A stretch of DNA of 64,000 nucleotides from an uncultured bacterium (GCA_949294085.1 CASFFX010000001.1:1-64000), one strand, 5' to 3'. Positions 8,248 to 18,602 are shown, numbered from the stretch's first letter. The notes: a model not told the origin generated them from the sequence alone. A program made the numbers and translations.

Positions 8248-11200
8248 TTATTTGATTACAAGCGTTTGCGTGGCGTTGCGCCCGAATACGGCCGGCTCGT
8301 ACATTTGGCTGGCCCACAGGCTCGGATACGCAAACGTACCCGCCACGGAAGCGGAAACTAAGTACGAATACGTATGTTCGCCAGCGGGCAGATAGTCGGC
8401 GAAAGCGGCAATGCGGTCGTCATACTTTTCGTCGCGTTCAAAACCGCTGCGCGCTCCGTCCGCAAGTGCCGCCGCCTGTTCCTGCGATTCGGTAGCCAAG
8501 GACGTATTGATAATTTCAAACCCGGCCGGGATAAAATCTTCCAGCACGACAAAGTGCCGCGAAGAAGCGTTCTTCACGTGCAGGGTGATTTTGTAGCGTT
8601 CCCCCGCCACCAATTCGGAAACGGGTTTCCCGTCCAGCGTCGTAATCTCGCGCGAGACGATAAATCCGACGTCCACCGGGGTTTCGTAGGCCAACGGTTC
8701 GTATTCCTGGCCCAGCGTGTAGTACAGCGTGCCGGCGCCTTCTTTGGCAAACGTAATGCGCGTTTCGGTGCCGTCCCCGTACGCATCGGCAAACGCAACG
8801 GAAGCCGAAGGAGCTTCCACCGAGCGCCCTTTGAACGAAGCCTCCAGCACCGCTTTGGCCCCCAATTTGGCCGAGGCGGCATAATCGGGCTCCACGCTTT
8901 CCATCGTTTGATAATACGTGTTCAAGGCGCTAAACGCGGCCGCGTTGACGCTGGTGTTGCTCCAATGCCCTTCGGCATTAAGCTGGGTGAGCAGCCAGGA
9001 CGCCGTTTTGAAGGCATCGGCAAAAGGCTGCTGGGCACAAAGCAACGCATCCAACGCCAGGGCCGTCGCCTTGACGTTGCCCATATGCAGCCAGGGCATT
9101 TCTTCAGGGGCGTCAAAATAGGCCGCCTGCGGCGTGTAGGCGATGTGGTTCAAAATGCTCTGCGCAATTTTTTCCTTCACATCGGCCGCGCTGTTCTGCG
9201 CCTGCGAAGCCTTTAACAAATACGCTTTGGCCGCCAGCGGCAGGGAACCGATTTTCCCGTACAGGTTGTTAAACGCGCTTTGTACGTTTTTGCCGTACAG
9301 CGCCAACACGTACGCCGCATAGGCGCGGGCGGTGTCGGATTCCTGGGCGGAATAGGCATACGCTTTTTGTACCTTGGAGGAAAAAGCACCTTCCAGCCAT
9401 TTGGCCGCTTTTTCAAGCGACTTTTCCTGCACCTGGTACCCGGCCTGCTTGGCCAAATAATTCACTTCCAGCGCATAGGCCGTTACGTACGGATCCGGCT
9501 GGGAATTTTTCCAATAGCCGTACCCGCCCGAAGCGGCTTGATACTGGGAAATCAAATCCAAAATTTCCTGCACTTGGGCTTTCAGCTGGGTTTTGTCCCC
9601 CAGTTTGAAGTCCTCCACCAGCTTGGCTCCCGTTACCACCGGCACGATTTTGGACATTTTTTGCTCCAAGCAATCGTACGGATACGTCATCAAATACACC
9701 ATGGAGCCCTTCAAATTCAGCAAGGCTGTGGAAGACAGCGACAGCGTGATGCGGTTATCGGCCGCCGGGTTCAAATTGCCCGGCTTATCCAACAATTCTT
9801 CCTGCTGGCCGGTGGTGGAAGCATACAGCGCCAGCGTCTGCTTCTTTTCTACCGACGAAACCGTAAACTGCGCGCGTACGCCGTCCGACTCTTTTTTGCC
9901 TTTTACGCTAAACGATACTTCCGCCGCGCCGTCCTGCACGGCTTCACACGCCCAGGTTACTTCGCGCGCTTTGCCCAGCGGCACGTTTACCTGTTGTTCG
10001 GCCGGGCCGCTTAACCGCACGGCTCCCGTCGCCCGGGCGGTTACGGTCATATCGCCTTTTTTGTCTTCGTAATTATAAATCACCGCCCCGCAGGAGAATT
10101 GATCCCCTTTGCGCGCAAAGCGCGGCAAGTTGGACGTAATCATCAGCGGTTTGGAAACCTGGATGGCCGTTTCCGCCGAACCAAATTCGTCCGCCGTCAT
10201 CGCTACGGCCATCACGCGGAATTTGGTTAAATTGTCCGGCAGTTTGAACTTCACTTCCGCACGGCCTTTTTTGTCGGTCATTACGGCCGCGTTAAAGAAC
10301 GGGGTAAACGTGAAGTTGGAGCGCAAATCCACGCCGCCCAGCTTGGCATCGGCCGAGCCGCCCCCGCCGCGGTTTTCGCCTTTTTCGCCAAAGTTGCGCT
10401 GGCCTACCACATAGACGCGGTTGTCCATCGTAAATACGGAAATGGGACGAGAACCGTAGAAGTAGTCAAACAAATCCGGCGTTTTATAATCGCTCAGCGC
10501 CAGCACGCCTTCGTCCACCACCATCACCGCCACTTCCGCCGGCGTGTTTTTGGCGTTGGCCTTGGCGGTAATTTTCAGGGTTACTTCTTCGCCCGGCTGG
10601 TATTTTTCTTTATTGGGCTTAATCACCGGTTCTATCTGTTTGGAATCGGGCTGTACCGTCAAATTCACGTAGCCCACTTTGCCCTGCGGCTTGCCCAAAT
10701 CCAGGCCTTTATCGGTTACCGGGTCGGCACTGCGGCCGCGCACCAGCGTAACGCTTACGTACACATTGGGCAGATAGGAAGGCTTTACCGGGACTTCTAT
10801 GTAATCGGCCCCGCCTTTGACGGACGTAATCCACGCGTCCAAAATGCCTTCGCGTTCCACCGTTACCAGCGCCAGCGCCTGTTCGTAGGGAGATTCTACG
10901 GAAATGCGCGCCGTTTTGCCGGGTTTGTAGGAATTTTTATCCTGTTTGAGCACCAGCAAATCGTCGTCGGTCTTTTTCCAGTAGGCTTGGCCTTCGCCGT
11001 ACACCATCACGTCAAACCCGCCCAGCACTTTGTGCCCGGCTTCATCCGTGGCGCTCAGCGTTACAAAATAGTTGCCGGCTTCCTGCGGCATAAAGCTCAG
11101 CACGGTGCCTTTTTCGTCCACTTTCAGCGTTTGGGAAGGAAGCTCGGTTACTTTCTTTTCGCTGATCCACTCCAACCGGCCCGAAAGCCCCGTTTTGCGC

Positions 11201-13899
11201 ACACTCATCCATTGTTCTTTGCGAATTTGCGCCGTAACGGTAGTCTCCGTGCGTTTGCCTTGCGGCGTAACGGCCACAATTTCCGCACGGACCGGGCTGC
11301 CCAGTTCCGCTTTTTCTTCCAACAGCTTGCTGCCCAAATAGAATTCCGCCGGGTGCACCAGCACCGACGTACGGGCAAACAATTCTTGCCGCGCGGGCGA
11401 CTGCACGCCCAGCTCCGCATACACGCGCACGGGGAAAGATACCGCCGGCATGCGGGCCGCAAACGTCAGCGCGCCTTTGGCGTCCAGCGCGCCGGACGAA
11501 TTGAGCAGCAATTTGCCGTTTTCTTTGTATTCGTCTTCGCGCAGGAAATACGGCGTAAAGGTATAGCCGTCAAACCCTTCGGGTTCAAACCACGCCATTT
11601 CGCGGCGCAGCGTCCACTGGGCTTTGGCATCGGCCAGCGGCGAGCCAAAATTGTATTGGGCCGAAGCCGCAAAAGTGGCTTCCTGCCCGGAGAGATACTG
11701 CTCCTGCTTGGCCTGCAAGTTTACCTTAAAATCCGCCTGTTTGACAGCTTCCACCTGGAAGGAAGCATAGGCAGAAGGCACATCGGTCCCGGTGGGCATT
11801 TGCGGCGTGAAGCTCAGGCTCCAATAGCCGGTAAACGCCGTTTTGGGAATATCAAATTGTAAATCAAACGTTCCCATGGCCGAAGAAACCGTTACGTCTT
11901 GTTTGAGCGCTTCTTCCCCGCGGGAATCCGTAATGACCACGGTGCCGCGCACCGCGTCCGGCAGGCGCCAGGCGCCGTCCGTCATTTGGCGGGCGACCCC
12001 TTTAATGTACACCGTTTCGCCCGGGCGGTACACGCCGCGCTCGGTAAATACATAGGAGCGGACCGCCTGTTGCTGCGGGTTGTAATCGTAACTTAAATTA
12101 AAGCGCCACGGCTCCAGCCCTTGGTTCCACAGGTTGCTCACCACCGCATCGCCCGCCGCGCTGGACACAAACGCATAAATTTCCGGCTGGCCCCACGATA
12201 CCGTGGCCCCCAGCTTGCTCCAGCCCGGCGCACGGGCCAGGCCGTTGGTATCGGTGCTGCCCGTCCACAAAATTTTATTGTCTTTGCCGCGCAGTTCCAC
12301 CGCCAAGTTGGCCAGCGGCTCACCCGTTTCCAGCGACGTCGCCCACAGCAAAATATCCTGCGGCGAGGTTTTGAACGTAACGCCTACATCGGTAATGTTG
12401 TCGGTGGAAGAAATCCAGCAGCCTTTTTCACCGTATTTTTTATCGGTCAGTTTCACTTGGCTAAAGACAATGCTGTCTTTGGCGGTCGGATTGAATTTGG
12501 ACAAATCAATAAACGTTTTATAGGTGCGGTCTTTGACGTCCTTAAACGTATAGTTGCCCGAAAAGGTAGCGTCCGTCAGCGGTTTTTGTGCGCAATAGCC
12601 GCTGGAAGCTTGGTCAAACGGGACGAAATTCTCCTTATTAAACCGCGCCCCGCGCACCGGCAGCGAAGCCGTATTCATCAAATCAATCGGCAGACGCGGG
12701 CTTAAGTAGCTTTCCAGCACGCCAAACCCGCCCGAAAAATCCACCGCCGGGCAATAGCCGTTGTTAGACACGGTAAACGTATAATCCTGCCCCAGCTGAT
12801 TGCCGTAGATATCCTGCAAGTTTTTGCCCAGCGTAACCGTAACGTTTTGGCCGGGCTCCAAATTCAAAAAGGCCAACGGCGTGCGGAAATACGCCGCGCC
12901 CGTTTTGGCGTCCACCATATCGGAGCCCAGGGCGTTTAATTCCTGTTCGGAAAGTTCCCGCTTGGCCGAAGCCGGCTCCACCCGGGCGGCGGCCACCAGC
13001 TCGCGCAAGCGCACCGGGGACGAAAAATCCACCGACGGCATAAACGGCAAGCAGCCGTCTTTGAGCGTATTGACTACCGACAGTTCCGGATACGTATAAA
13101 AGCTGGTTTCATACGCCTTGGCCATACCCAGCGGACCGCGGGTGCTCTTTAAGCCGGGTTTGAACGTAAGCGTGTAGCGGGTGCCTTTTTGCAGGGAGTC
13201 CAACGAATTGATGGCAATGATACGCTCTTTTTGGTAGTACGAAAAGTCTTTTTCAAATTCCAAATCGCTGATGGGACGGATAATAAGAGGGAGGGTCTTT
13301 TTAACGTCGGGGCGTTTGGTTTTGGACAAGCCGATTTTTTCGCTCAGCGTCGGTTCGGCCGGCTCCTGGTACGAAATTTCCACATATTCCGAAATATGCT
13401 GCAAATCCACCGGCATATTGAATACCGCATACAAGGTGGGGTTTAAGCTGATCCACCGTTCGTTGTTGTACGGGCGGACCGTGCTAACCTGCGGCAAATT
13501 GGTGGTAAACGAGAACGTATAATTTTGCGCCAGCTTTTGCCCCGAAACGGCCGACTTGAAACCCGCCTTCAGCGTAACGGTATAGCGGGTGGCGTCCGGC
13601 CAGTCGTTCTTGGGTTCAAACACCAGCGTTTGCGTGCCGCTGTAGCGGCAAGTGCCTTCTACCGCGGGAGAAATGGAAATGGGACAATTTTCAGACGAAA
13701 ATTCGCTCTCTTCCCCCAGCGCCACCACGGGCTGGTTAAACGTCAGATTCACGGGAATTCTTCCCGTGTAGTTCAGCTGGCCCTTGGGGGTGGCGGACAG
13801 CACTTTTAGTGCGGGCGCGGCCGCAAACAACGCCGCGGGCAATAGCAGACAAGCTGCCAACAACGCGCTAAAACGCGCAAAAAAACGAGTACGAATCAT
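8248..13899 (-). CDS. Bacterial alpha-2-macroglobulin (thioester type)
   Basis: 1883 residues, a little longer than E. coli YfhM. A signal peptide ends near LFAAAP (residues 24-29). An LAAC at 14-17 resembles a lipobox but sits early in the hydrophobic core, so lipidation is uncertain. Multiple macroglobulin-like beta domains are followed by the intact thioester motif CLEQ (Cys1410-Gln1413) and the alpha-helical thioester domain. These proteins trap attacking proteases in the periplasm and are partnered with PbpC, whose gene follows by 1 nt here. GGGAGGAACCCT precedes the ATG, and a TG-C-TATAAT promoter element lies 28 bp further up. Confidence 0.94.
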   Translation of the reverse strand: MIRTRFFARFSALLAACLLLPAALFAAAPALKVLSATPKGQLNYTGRIPVNLTFNQPVVALGEESEFSSENCPISISPAVEGTCRYSGTQTLVFEPKNDWPDATRYTVTLKAGFKSAVSGQKLAQNYTFSFTTNLPQVSTVRPYNNERWISLNPTLYAVFNMPVDLQHISEYVEISYQEPAEPTLSEKIGLSKTKRPDVKKTLPLIIRPISDLEFEKDFSYYQKERIIAINSLDSLQKGTRYTLTFKPGLKSTRGPLGMAKAYETSFYTYPELSVVNTLKDGCLPFMPSVDFSSPVRLRELVAAARVEPASAKRELSEQELNALGSDMVDAKTGAAYFRTPLAFLNLEPGQNVTVTLGKNLQDIYGNQLGQDYTFTVSNNGYCPAVDFSGGFGVLESYLSPRLPIDLMNTASLPVRGARFNKENFVPFDQASSGYCAQKPLTDATFSGNYTFKDVKDRTYKTFIDLSKFNPTAKDSIVFSQVKLTDKKYGEKGCWISSTDNITDVGVTFKTSPQDILLWATSLETGEPLANLAVELRGKDNKILWTGSTDTNGLARAPGWSKLGATVSWGQPEIYAFVSSAAGDAVVSNLWNQGLEPWRFNLSYDYNPQQQAVRSYVFTERGVYRPGETVYIKGVARQMTDGAWRLPDAVRGTVVITDSRGEEALKQDVTVSSAMGTFDLQFDIPKTAFTGYWSLSFTPQMPTGTDVPSAYASFQVEAVKQADFKVNLQAKQEQYLSGQEATFAASAQYNFGSPLADAKAQWTLRREMAWFEPEGFDGYTFTPYFLREDEYKENGKLLLNSSGALDAKGALTFAARMPAVSFPVRVYAELGVQSPARQELFARTSVLVHPAEFYLGSKLLEEKAELGSPVRAEIVAVTPQGKRTETTVTAQIRKEQWMSVRKTGLSGRLEWISEKKVTELPSQTLKVDEKGTVLSFMPQEAGNYFVTLSATDEAGHKVLGGFDVMVYGEGQAYWKKTDDDLLVLKQDKNSYKPGKTARISVESPYEQALALVTVEREGILDAWITSVKGGADYIEVPVKPSYLPNVYVSVTLVRGRSADPVTDKGLDLGKPQGKVGYVNLTVQPDSKQIEPVIKPNKEKYQPGEEVTLKITAKANAKNTPAEVAVMVVDEGVLALSDYKTPDLFDYFYGSRPISVFTMDNRVYVVGQRNFGEKGENRGGGGSADAKLGGVDLRSNFTFTPFFNAAVMTDKKGRAEVKFKLPDNLTKFRVMAVAMTADEFGSAETAIQVSKPLMITSNLPRFARKGDQFSCGAVIYNYEDKKGDMTVTARATGAVRLSGPAEQQVNVPLGKAREVTWACEAVQDGAAEVSFSVKGKKESDGVRAQFTVSSVEKKQTLALYASTTGQQEELLDKPGNLNPAADNRITLSLSSTALLNLKGSMVYLMTYPYDCLEQKMSKIVPVVTGAKLVEDFKLGDKTQLKAQVQEILDLISQYQAASGGYGYWKNSQPDPYVTAYALEVNYLAKQAGYQVQEKSLEKAAKWLEGAFSSKVQKAYAYSAQESDTARAYAAYVLALYGKNVQSAFNNLYGKIGSLPLAAKAYLLKASQAQNSAADVKEKIAQSILNHIAYTPQAAYFDAPEEMPWLHMGNVKATALALDALLCAQQPFADAFKTASWLLTQLNAEGHWSNTSVNAAAFSALNTYYQTMESVEPDYAASAKLGAKAVLEASFKGRSVEAPSASVAFADAYGDGTETRITFAKEGAGTLYYTLGQEYEPLAYETPVDVGFIVSREITTLDGKPVSELVAGERYKITLHVKNASSRHFVVLEDFIPAGFEIINTSLATESQEQAAALADGARSGFERDEKYDDRIAAFADYLPAGEHTYSYLVSASVAGTFAYPSLWASQMYEPAVFGRNATQTLVIK

Positions 13900-13926
13900 A
13901 GGGTTCCTCCCGGCAAAGATTACATT

Positions 13927-13935
13927 ATTATAGCA
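13927..13935 (-). promoter_or_regulatory. Extended -10 of the macroglobulin-pbpC operon
   Basis: On the minus strand TG-C-TATAAT (TATAAT at 13927-13932) stands 28 bp before the ATG at 13899, leaving a leader of about 20 nt with a strong Shine-Dalgarno. Confidence 0.75.
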
Positions 13936-14082
13936 TTATTTATCCGTTCAAAGAACCCCCCTCCGCTGCCGGTTACAAGGGAAGAAAGACAGACAAACAG
14001 AAACCCCAAAGGGAAATAACTTTTATATTCCTAGGCAAGTACATGTTACCCACCGGCGACGCGGCGGGCGCTGAAAGTCCGG

Positions 14083-15024
14083 TTAGCGGGCGGAGAGTTG
14101 TGCCCGCCAGATTTCCAGCAGGCCCTCTTGCAGCGAGATGTGCGGCACAAACCCCAGCGCTTTAATTTTGGAAATATCGGCCGCCGACAGTTTGACGTCC
14201 CCCGGGCGTTTAGGACGAAACACACGCCCCAATTTCCGCCCGGAAATCTGTTCAATCCGGTCCGCCAGTTCCAACAGCGAAGTCGTATTCCCGCTGCCCA
14301 CATTGTATATTTCGCCCGGGGCCGCTTTGAAAACGGCCAGCAGGTTGGCCTGCACCACATCGCGCACGTTGACGAAATCGCGGCTTTGCTGGCCGTCCCA
14401 ATCAATGCCCAACGGGTGGTTTTGTTCCGCCATTTGCATAAATTTGGCAATCACGGCCGCATAAGCGGAATTGGGGTTTTGCCCCGGACCGAATACATTA
14501 AAATAGCGCAAGATGACCGTTTCCAATTTATACAAATGCGTGTACAGGCTGCACAGCCGTTCCCCCGCGTGTTTGGACCACGCATAAGGGGACTGACAAT
14601 CCTCCGGCGTGTCTTCCCGGTAGGGCAGCTGCGGCCGGTTGCCATACACCGCGCTGGAAGACGCAAACACCACCCGGCGCACGCCTTGGCGGCGGGCCGC
14701 TTCCAACACGTTGCTTGTCCCGTGGACGTTCACTTCCTCCGTGGCCAGCGGGTTTTCCACCGATTCCGCCACCGACACCAACGCCGCGTGATGCAGCACA
14801 AAGTCGGCCCCTTCCAGGGCCTGCTGTACGGCGTGCCAATCGCGGGTATCGCCTTCCACCAAATCAATCTGGTCGGCTATATCCGCCAAATGGGCACGCG
14901 ACCCGTACGAAAAATTGTCCAACACCCGCACCCGCTGCCCAATATGGACGAGTTCCCTCGCCAAATGAGAGCCAATAAACCCGGCCCCGCCGGTAATCAC
15001 CCAAGTAAACTTTTCTGTTGGCAT
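14083..15024 (-). CDS. NAD-dependent sugar-nucleotide epimerase (extended SDR)
   Basis: 313 residues. TGGAGFIG (about 11-18) binds NAD, the SSSAVYG segment supplies the active-site serine, and YAWSK gives the Tyr-xxx-Lys pair. RYFNVFGPGQ is characteristic of UDP-hexose 4-epimerases, and the set resembles UDP-N-acetylglucosamine/UDP-glucose 4-epimerases of the WbpP/GalE group. It is cytosolic and probably makes a precursor for surface polysaccharide. No other polysaccharide genes adjoin it, so the exact substrate is open. It is separated from its neighbours by about 80 and 180 bp and is likely transcribed alone. Confidence 0.88.
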   Translation of the reverse strand: MPTEKFTWVITGGAGFIGSHLARELVHIGQRVRVLDNFSYGSRAHLADIADQIDLVEGDTRDWHAVQQALEGADFVLHHAALVSVAESVENPLATEEVNVHGTSNVLEAARRQGVRRVVFASSSAVYGNRPQLPYREDTPEDCQSPYAWSKHAGERLCSLYTHLYKLETVILRYFNVFGPGQNPNSAYAAVIAKFMQMAEQNHPLGIDWDGQQSRDFVNVRDVVQANLLAVFKAAPGEIYNVGSGNTTSLLELADRIEQISGRKLGRVFRPKRPGDVKLSAADISKIKALGFVPHISLQEGLLEIWRAQLSAR

Positions 15025-15056
15025 ACGTAATCCGGAAAGAAATGTCTATTGTTTTT

Positions 15057-15062
15057 ATTATA
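15057..15062 (-). promoter_or_regulatory. Putative -10 of the epimerase gene
   Basis: TATAAT on the minus strand, 32 bp before the ATG at 15024. No TG extension is present and the -35 region is weak. Confidence 0.45.
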
Positions 15063-15102
15063 CCCTTTTGAAAGACATCCGGCCACGGGCTTCCGCCCGG
15101 TT

Positions 15103-16320
15103 TTATTTCTTCCCCCCGAAGAGGACTTGAAGGAAATTGCGGTCGTCGGCCGGTTGGGTTTCCTTGCCGTAATTGGTGTATTTAACGGGCGGTTCCACCC
15201 GGGAAATACCGGCCACGCGGCGGATTAAATTGTTGCCCGTGTCCACAAACAGCAGCTGGTCAAAGCGGGTAATCACCATCGCGCCGGGATACGCCAGCCG
15301 GGTATTCCACGCGTCCGTACCGTCCCCGTTGTAACCGCGCTCGCCGGTGCCGGCCACCGTTACCACCTTGCTGTCCATACGGCTTTCCACCGTCAGGCGG
15401 CGGATGCGCTGGTTGTCCGTATCGGCAATATACAAACGGCCTTTTTTATCGACTGCCAGCCCCGTCGGGTTGCTAAAAGAACTGTCCGTACATTTGCGGT
15501 CCCCCTCGCCGGAAAAGCCGCGCTGGCCGGTGCCGGCAATCGTAAAAATTAAATGCCGCTTGGGCTCCACCCAGCGGATTTGGTGGTTGCCCGTATCGGC
15601 AATAAACAAATTGCCAAACTGGTCAAAAATCAGCGCGGAAGGTTTATTTAAGCGGGCGTTTTCGGCTAAATCCAAATCCCCGCTGTTGCCGGCTTCCCCG
15701 GTGCCGACGACATTGACCAAAAAACCGCTGTGGCGGTCAATTTTACGCACGAGGTTATTGCCCGTGTCGGAAATATAGAGCTCTCCCTGCGGGCTGACGG
15801 TTACCCCGGTGGGGCGGTTGAGGCTGGACGACAGCGGGCGCAGCCCGTCGCCGTTATAGCCTTGACGGCCGTCCCCGGCCAGGGTGTAGAGGTAGCCTTT
15901 CATCGTAAACATACGAATCCGGTTGTTGCCCGTATCGGCAATGTACAAATTGCCCAGCGAATCAAACGCCAGTCCCGTCGGGCCGTTGAGCGTGGCCATA
16001 TCGGCGTTGCCGCCGTCATTATAAAATCCCCGTTTGCCGGTACCGACGACTGTGTCTATCTGGCCGGTGCGTACGTTCACCCGGCGCACGCGGTGGTTGG
16101 CCGTATCGGAAAAATAGATATTGCCGCGGGCGTCTACGGCAATGCCCATCGGGCTGCCCAGGCGGGCTTGCAAGGCGTCATCGCCGTCCCCGGCAAAACC
16201 GCGCTTGCCGGGCATTCCGGCCACGTCGTCCAGCTGGCCCGGGCGGGCCGGCCCCGCGGCCGCGGCATTTAACACCCACCCCAGCATACATACCACACAA
16301 AAAATTCGCGCTATTTTCAT
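15103..16320 (-). CDS. Exported NHL-repeat beta-propeller protein
   Basis: 405 residues from the ATG at 16320, which has AAGGAGT upstream; upstream codons in the same frame are not needed. Signal peptide residues 1-21 end at NAAAA. Six NHL repeats follow, each with a (S/A)DTxNxxIRR strand and a G(T/D)GxxGxxGDG turn, giving a six-bladed propeller. NHL propellers bind proteins, glycans or other ligands in the periplasm or outside the cell; no catalytic motif is seen. It lies back to back with ackA. Confidence 0.85.
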   Translation of the reverse strand: MKIARIFCVVCMLGWVLNAAAAGPARPGQLDDVAGMPGKRGFAGDGDDALQARLGSPMGIAVDARGNIYFSDTANHRVRRVNVRTGQIDTVVGTGKRGFYNDGGNADMATLNGPTGLAFDSLGNLYIADTGNNRIRMFTMKGYLYTLAGDGRQGYNGDGLRPLSSSLNRPTGVTVSPQGELYISDTGNNLVRKIDRHSGFLVNVVGTGEAGNSGDLDLAENARLNKPSALIFDQFGNLFIADTGNHQIRWVEPKRHLIFTIAGTGQRGFSGEGDRKCTDSSFSNPTGLAVDKKGRLYIADTDNQRIRRLTVESRMDSKVVTVAGTGERGYNGDGTDAWNTRLAYPGAMVITRFDQLLFVDTGNNLIRRVAGISRVEPPVKYTNYGKETQPADDRNFLQVLFGGKK

Positions 16321-16386
16321 AGATACTCCTTTGCGTTTGGCCGGGCCGCTTGCCAAGAAAAACCTGCGCGTGCGGTCCCCGTTTTT

Positions 16387-16395
16387 TGCTACAAT
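16387..16395 (+). promoter_or_regulatory. Extended -10 of ackA
   Basis: TG-C-TACAAT inside a T-rich run. The predicted leader of about 65 nt carries two small hairpins, GGAGGA TTT TCCTCC (16405-16419) and GCTCCC TGCC GGGAGC (16431-16446), before the start at 16468. Confidence 0.65.
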
Positions 16396-16467
16396 AATAA
16401 TGAGGGAGGATTTTCCTCCGTAAATTTTCCGCTCCCTGCCGGGAGCCAAAAAAGGATTCTTTTCTAT

Positions 16468-17832
16468 ATGATTATATTATTTTTGAACTGCGGCAGCTCT
16501 TCGGTTAAGTACAGCGTGTACGATTGGGACCAAAAGAAAAGCCTCTGCGCCGGCGCGGTAGAACGCATCGGCATTGACGGGTCCTTCATCTCCCAGGACC
16601 GCCACGGCTACCCCACCTTTGAATTAAAACGCAACTGCAAAGACCACAAGGACGCGATCAACCTCGTCATTGAAACGTTGACCGATAAAGAACACGGCGT
16701 CATTGAAAACATCAACGTCATCAGCGCCGTGGGGCACCGCATCGTGCACGGCGGGAAATTTGCCAAGTCCGTCATCGTGGACGACAGCGTCATTGCCGAG
16801 CTCAAAAACATCGCCGATTTGGCCCCCCTGCACAACCCGGCCCACATTATGGGCATTGAAGCGGCCCGCGCCCTGCTGCCCAACGTAACGCACGTGTGCG
16901 TGATGGACACCGCTTTCCACCAGACCATGCCGGCCTCTTCTTATATGTATGCCTTGCCGCGCAGCTGGTACACCGATTACCAAATCCGCCGCTACGGGTT
17001 TCACGGCTCTTCCGTTTTGTACACCTCCCGCCGCGCCGCGGTGCTGCTGGGCAAAAATGTGGACGAAGTAAACACCATCGTTTGCCACATTGGCGCCGGC
17101 GCCAGCGTAACGGCCGTTAAAAACGGCCAATGCTTAGACACCAGCATGGGCCTCACCCCGCTGGAAGGCTTGGTTATGGGCACCCGCTCGGGCGATATAG
17201 ACCCGTCCATCTGCTTCCATATGATGAAAAAGCTGAATATGGGGCCGGACGAAATGTACACCATTTTGAATAAAAAGAGCGGTATGTACGCCTTGACCGG
17301 CGACCGCTTTGCCGACCAACGCGACGTGCGCAAAGGCGCCGCCAACGGCGACGAACTGTGCAAACTGGCGCTGGACGTGGAATGCTACCGCGTGAAAAAA
17401 TACATCGGTGCGTACATGGCGGCGCTGGGCCGGTTGGACAGCATTGTGTTCACCGCCGGCGTGGGCGAACGTGCCACCAATATCCGCGAAATGATTTTGA
17501 AAGGACTGGAAAACTTTGGCATCGTGCTGGACGAAGAACGCAACAACGCCGCCGATACCAACAAAGCCGAGTGCTGCATTTCGGCGGATAATTCCAAGGT
17601 CAAGATTTTCGTCATTCCGACCGATGAAGAAATCGTCGGCGTGCAGGACATTGTAGCCTTGCTGGCCGGGACGTATGACGTTTACACCAAGTTCCGCTAC
17701 ATTTTCCAGGAAAAAGACTACCGCAACAAGCTGCGCGATGCGGCCTTTATAGAAGAGGTTAAAAAACGGCCGTTCTTATTAAAAGCCGCCATTAACCTGC
17801 CCGAGCAGCTCAAGCAGGAGTTGAAAAACTAG
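16468..17832 (+). CDS. ackA: Acetate kinase
   Basis: 454 residues. The N-terminal NCGSSSVKY phosphate-binding segment, the GHRIVHGG and DTAFHQTMP segments, RRYGFHGSS, and the ATP-site GDIDP and GVGER motifs identify acetate kinase. It converts acetyl phosphate plus ADP to acetate plus ATP, the ATP-yielding last step of pyruvate fermentation, and would work downstream of the PFOR encoded at 54.2 kb. It is about 50 residues longer than most AckA proteins because of a Lys/Arg-rich C-terminal extension. No phosphotransacetylase gene is adjacent. AAGGAT stands before the ATG, and its own promoter and terminator make it monocistronic. Confidence 0.95.
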   Translation: MIILFLNCGSSSVKYSVYDWDQKKSLCAGAVERIGIDGSFISQDRHGYPTFELKRNCKDHKDAINLVIETLTDKEHGVIENINVISAVGHRIVHGGKFAKSVIVDDSVIAELKNIADLAPLHNPAHIMGIEAARALLPNVTHVCVMDTAFHQTMPASSYMYALPRSWYTDYQIRRYGFHGSSVLYTSRRAAVLLGKNVDEVNTIVCHIGAGASVTAVKNGQCLDTSMGLTPLEGLVMGTRSGDIDPSICFHMMKKLNMGPDEMYTILNKKSGMYALTGDRFADQRDVRKGAANGDELCKLALDVECYRVKKYIGAYMAALGRLDSIVFTAGVGERATNIREMILKGLENFGIVLDEERNNAADTNKAECCISADNSKVKIFVIPTDEEIVGVQDIVALLAGTYDVYTKFRYIFQEKDYRNKLRDAAFIEEVKKRPFLLKAAINLPEQLKQELKN

Positions 17833-17841
17833 GTTTTGCTT

Positions 17842-17877
17842 ACGCCCGTTTGTGTTCGTACAAACGGGCGTTTTTTT
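17842..17877 (+). terminator. Intrinsic terminator of ackA
   Basis: Stem ACGCCCGTTTGT (17842-17853) / ACAAACGGGCGT (17860-17871) plus a T-run. Confidence 0.9.
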
Positions 17878-17984
17878 AAGCCGATTTGTACGAAGTAAAT
17901 GCAGTACCCTCCCGGAAGTATTTTACTGGCCGGGCCCGCAATAAGCAAGATGAAAGTAAATAAAAATTATGGAGTAAAAAAACT

Positions 17985-18602
17985 ATGTTCTTACCGAAAG
18001 AAGTAAAATTCTTTGATTTGTTTGACAAACAAGCCGAAAATGTCGTCCGTGCCGCGGAGTTTTACAAAAAACTCGTGGAAAAGGGCGACTTTACCCCCGA
18101 AAACGTGCGCGAAATGCACGAAATTGAACACTATGGCGACGAATTAACCCACACCACCATCAATACCTTAAACGAAACGTTCATTACCCCCTTTGACCGC
18201 GAGGACATTTTGGCGCTGGCCAACCGCTTGGACGACATTGTGGACGGTATCTACCTGCTGACCAACCGCTTCTACCTGTACAAAATCCAAAAGCCGACCG
18301 AATTCAGCCGCAAAATGGCCGTAACGATTGAAGCCACCTCCAAAGCGCTGCAAAAAGCCTTGGCTTCCCTGCGCAGCAATAAAAATATGAAGGAAACCCT
18401 GCACCAATGTGTGGAAATCAACCGCTTGGAAAACGAGGGCGACGTGCTGCGCGACGAAGCCATTTCTTCGTTGTTTGACAACGAAAAAGACCCCTTAATG
18501 GTCATCAAGCAAAAAGAGCTCTACGAACTGGCGGAAACCATTACGGATTTTTGCGAACACGTGGCCAATACGGTAGAATCCATTTTGGTCAAAAACAACT
18601 AA
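17985..18602 (+). CDS. DUF47 (PhoU-like) phosphate transport accessory protein
   Basis: 205 residues, almost entirely helical, with the PhoU-like pattern of paired acidic motifs (LANRLDDIVDG near 79-89 and a second helical hairpin with ENEGDVLRDEAI). DUF47 proteins are cytosolic, metal-binding PhoU relatives almost always encoded directly before a Pit-type phosphate permease, as here (10 bp gap). They are thought to regulate the permease. A GGAGT ribosome site precedes the ATG. Confidence 0.9.
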   Translation: MFLPKEVKFFDLFDKQAENVVRAAEFYKKLVEKGDFTPENVREMHEIEHYGDELTHTTINTLNETFITPFDREDILALANRLDDIVDGIYLLTNRFYLYKIQKPTEFSRKMAVTIEATSKALQKALASLRSNKNMKETLHQCVEINRLENEGDVLRDEAISSLFDNEKDPLMVIKQKELYELAETITDFCEHVANTVESILVKNN

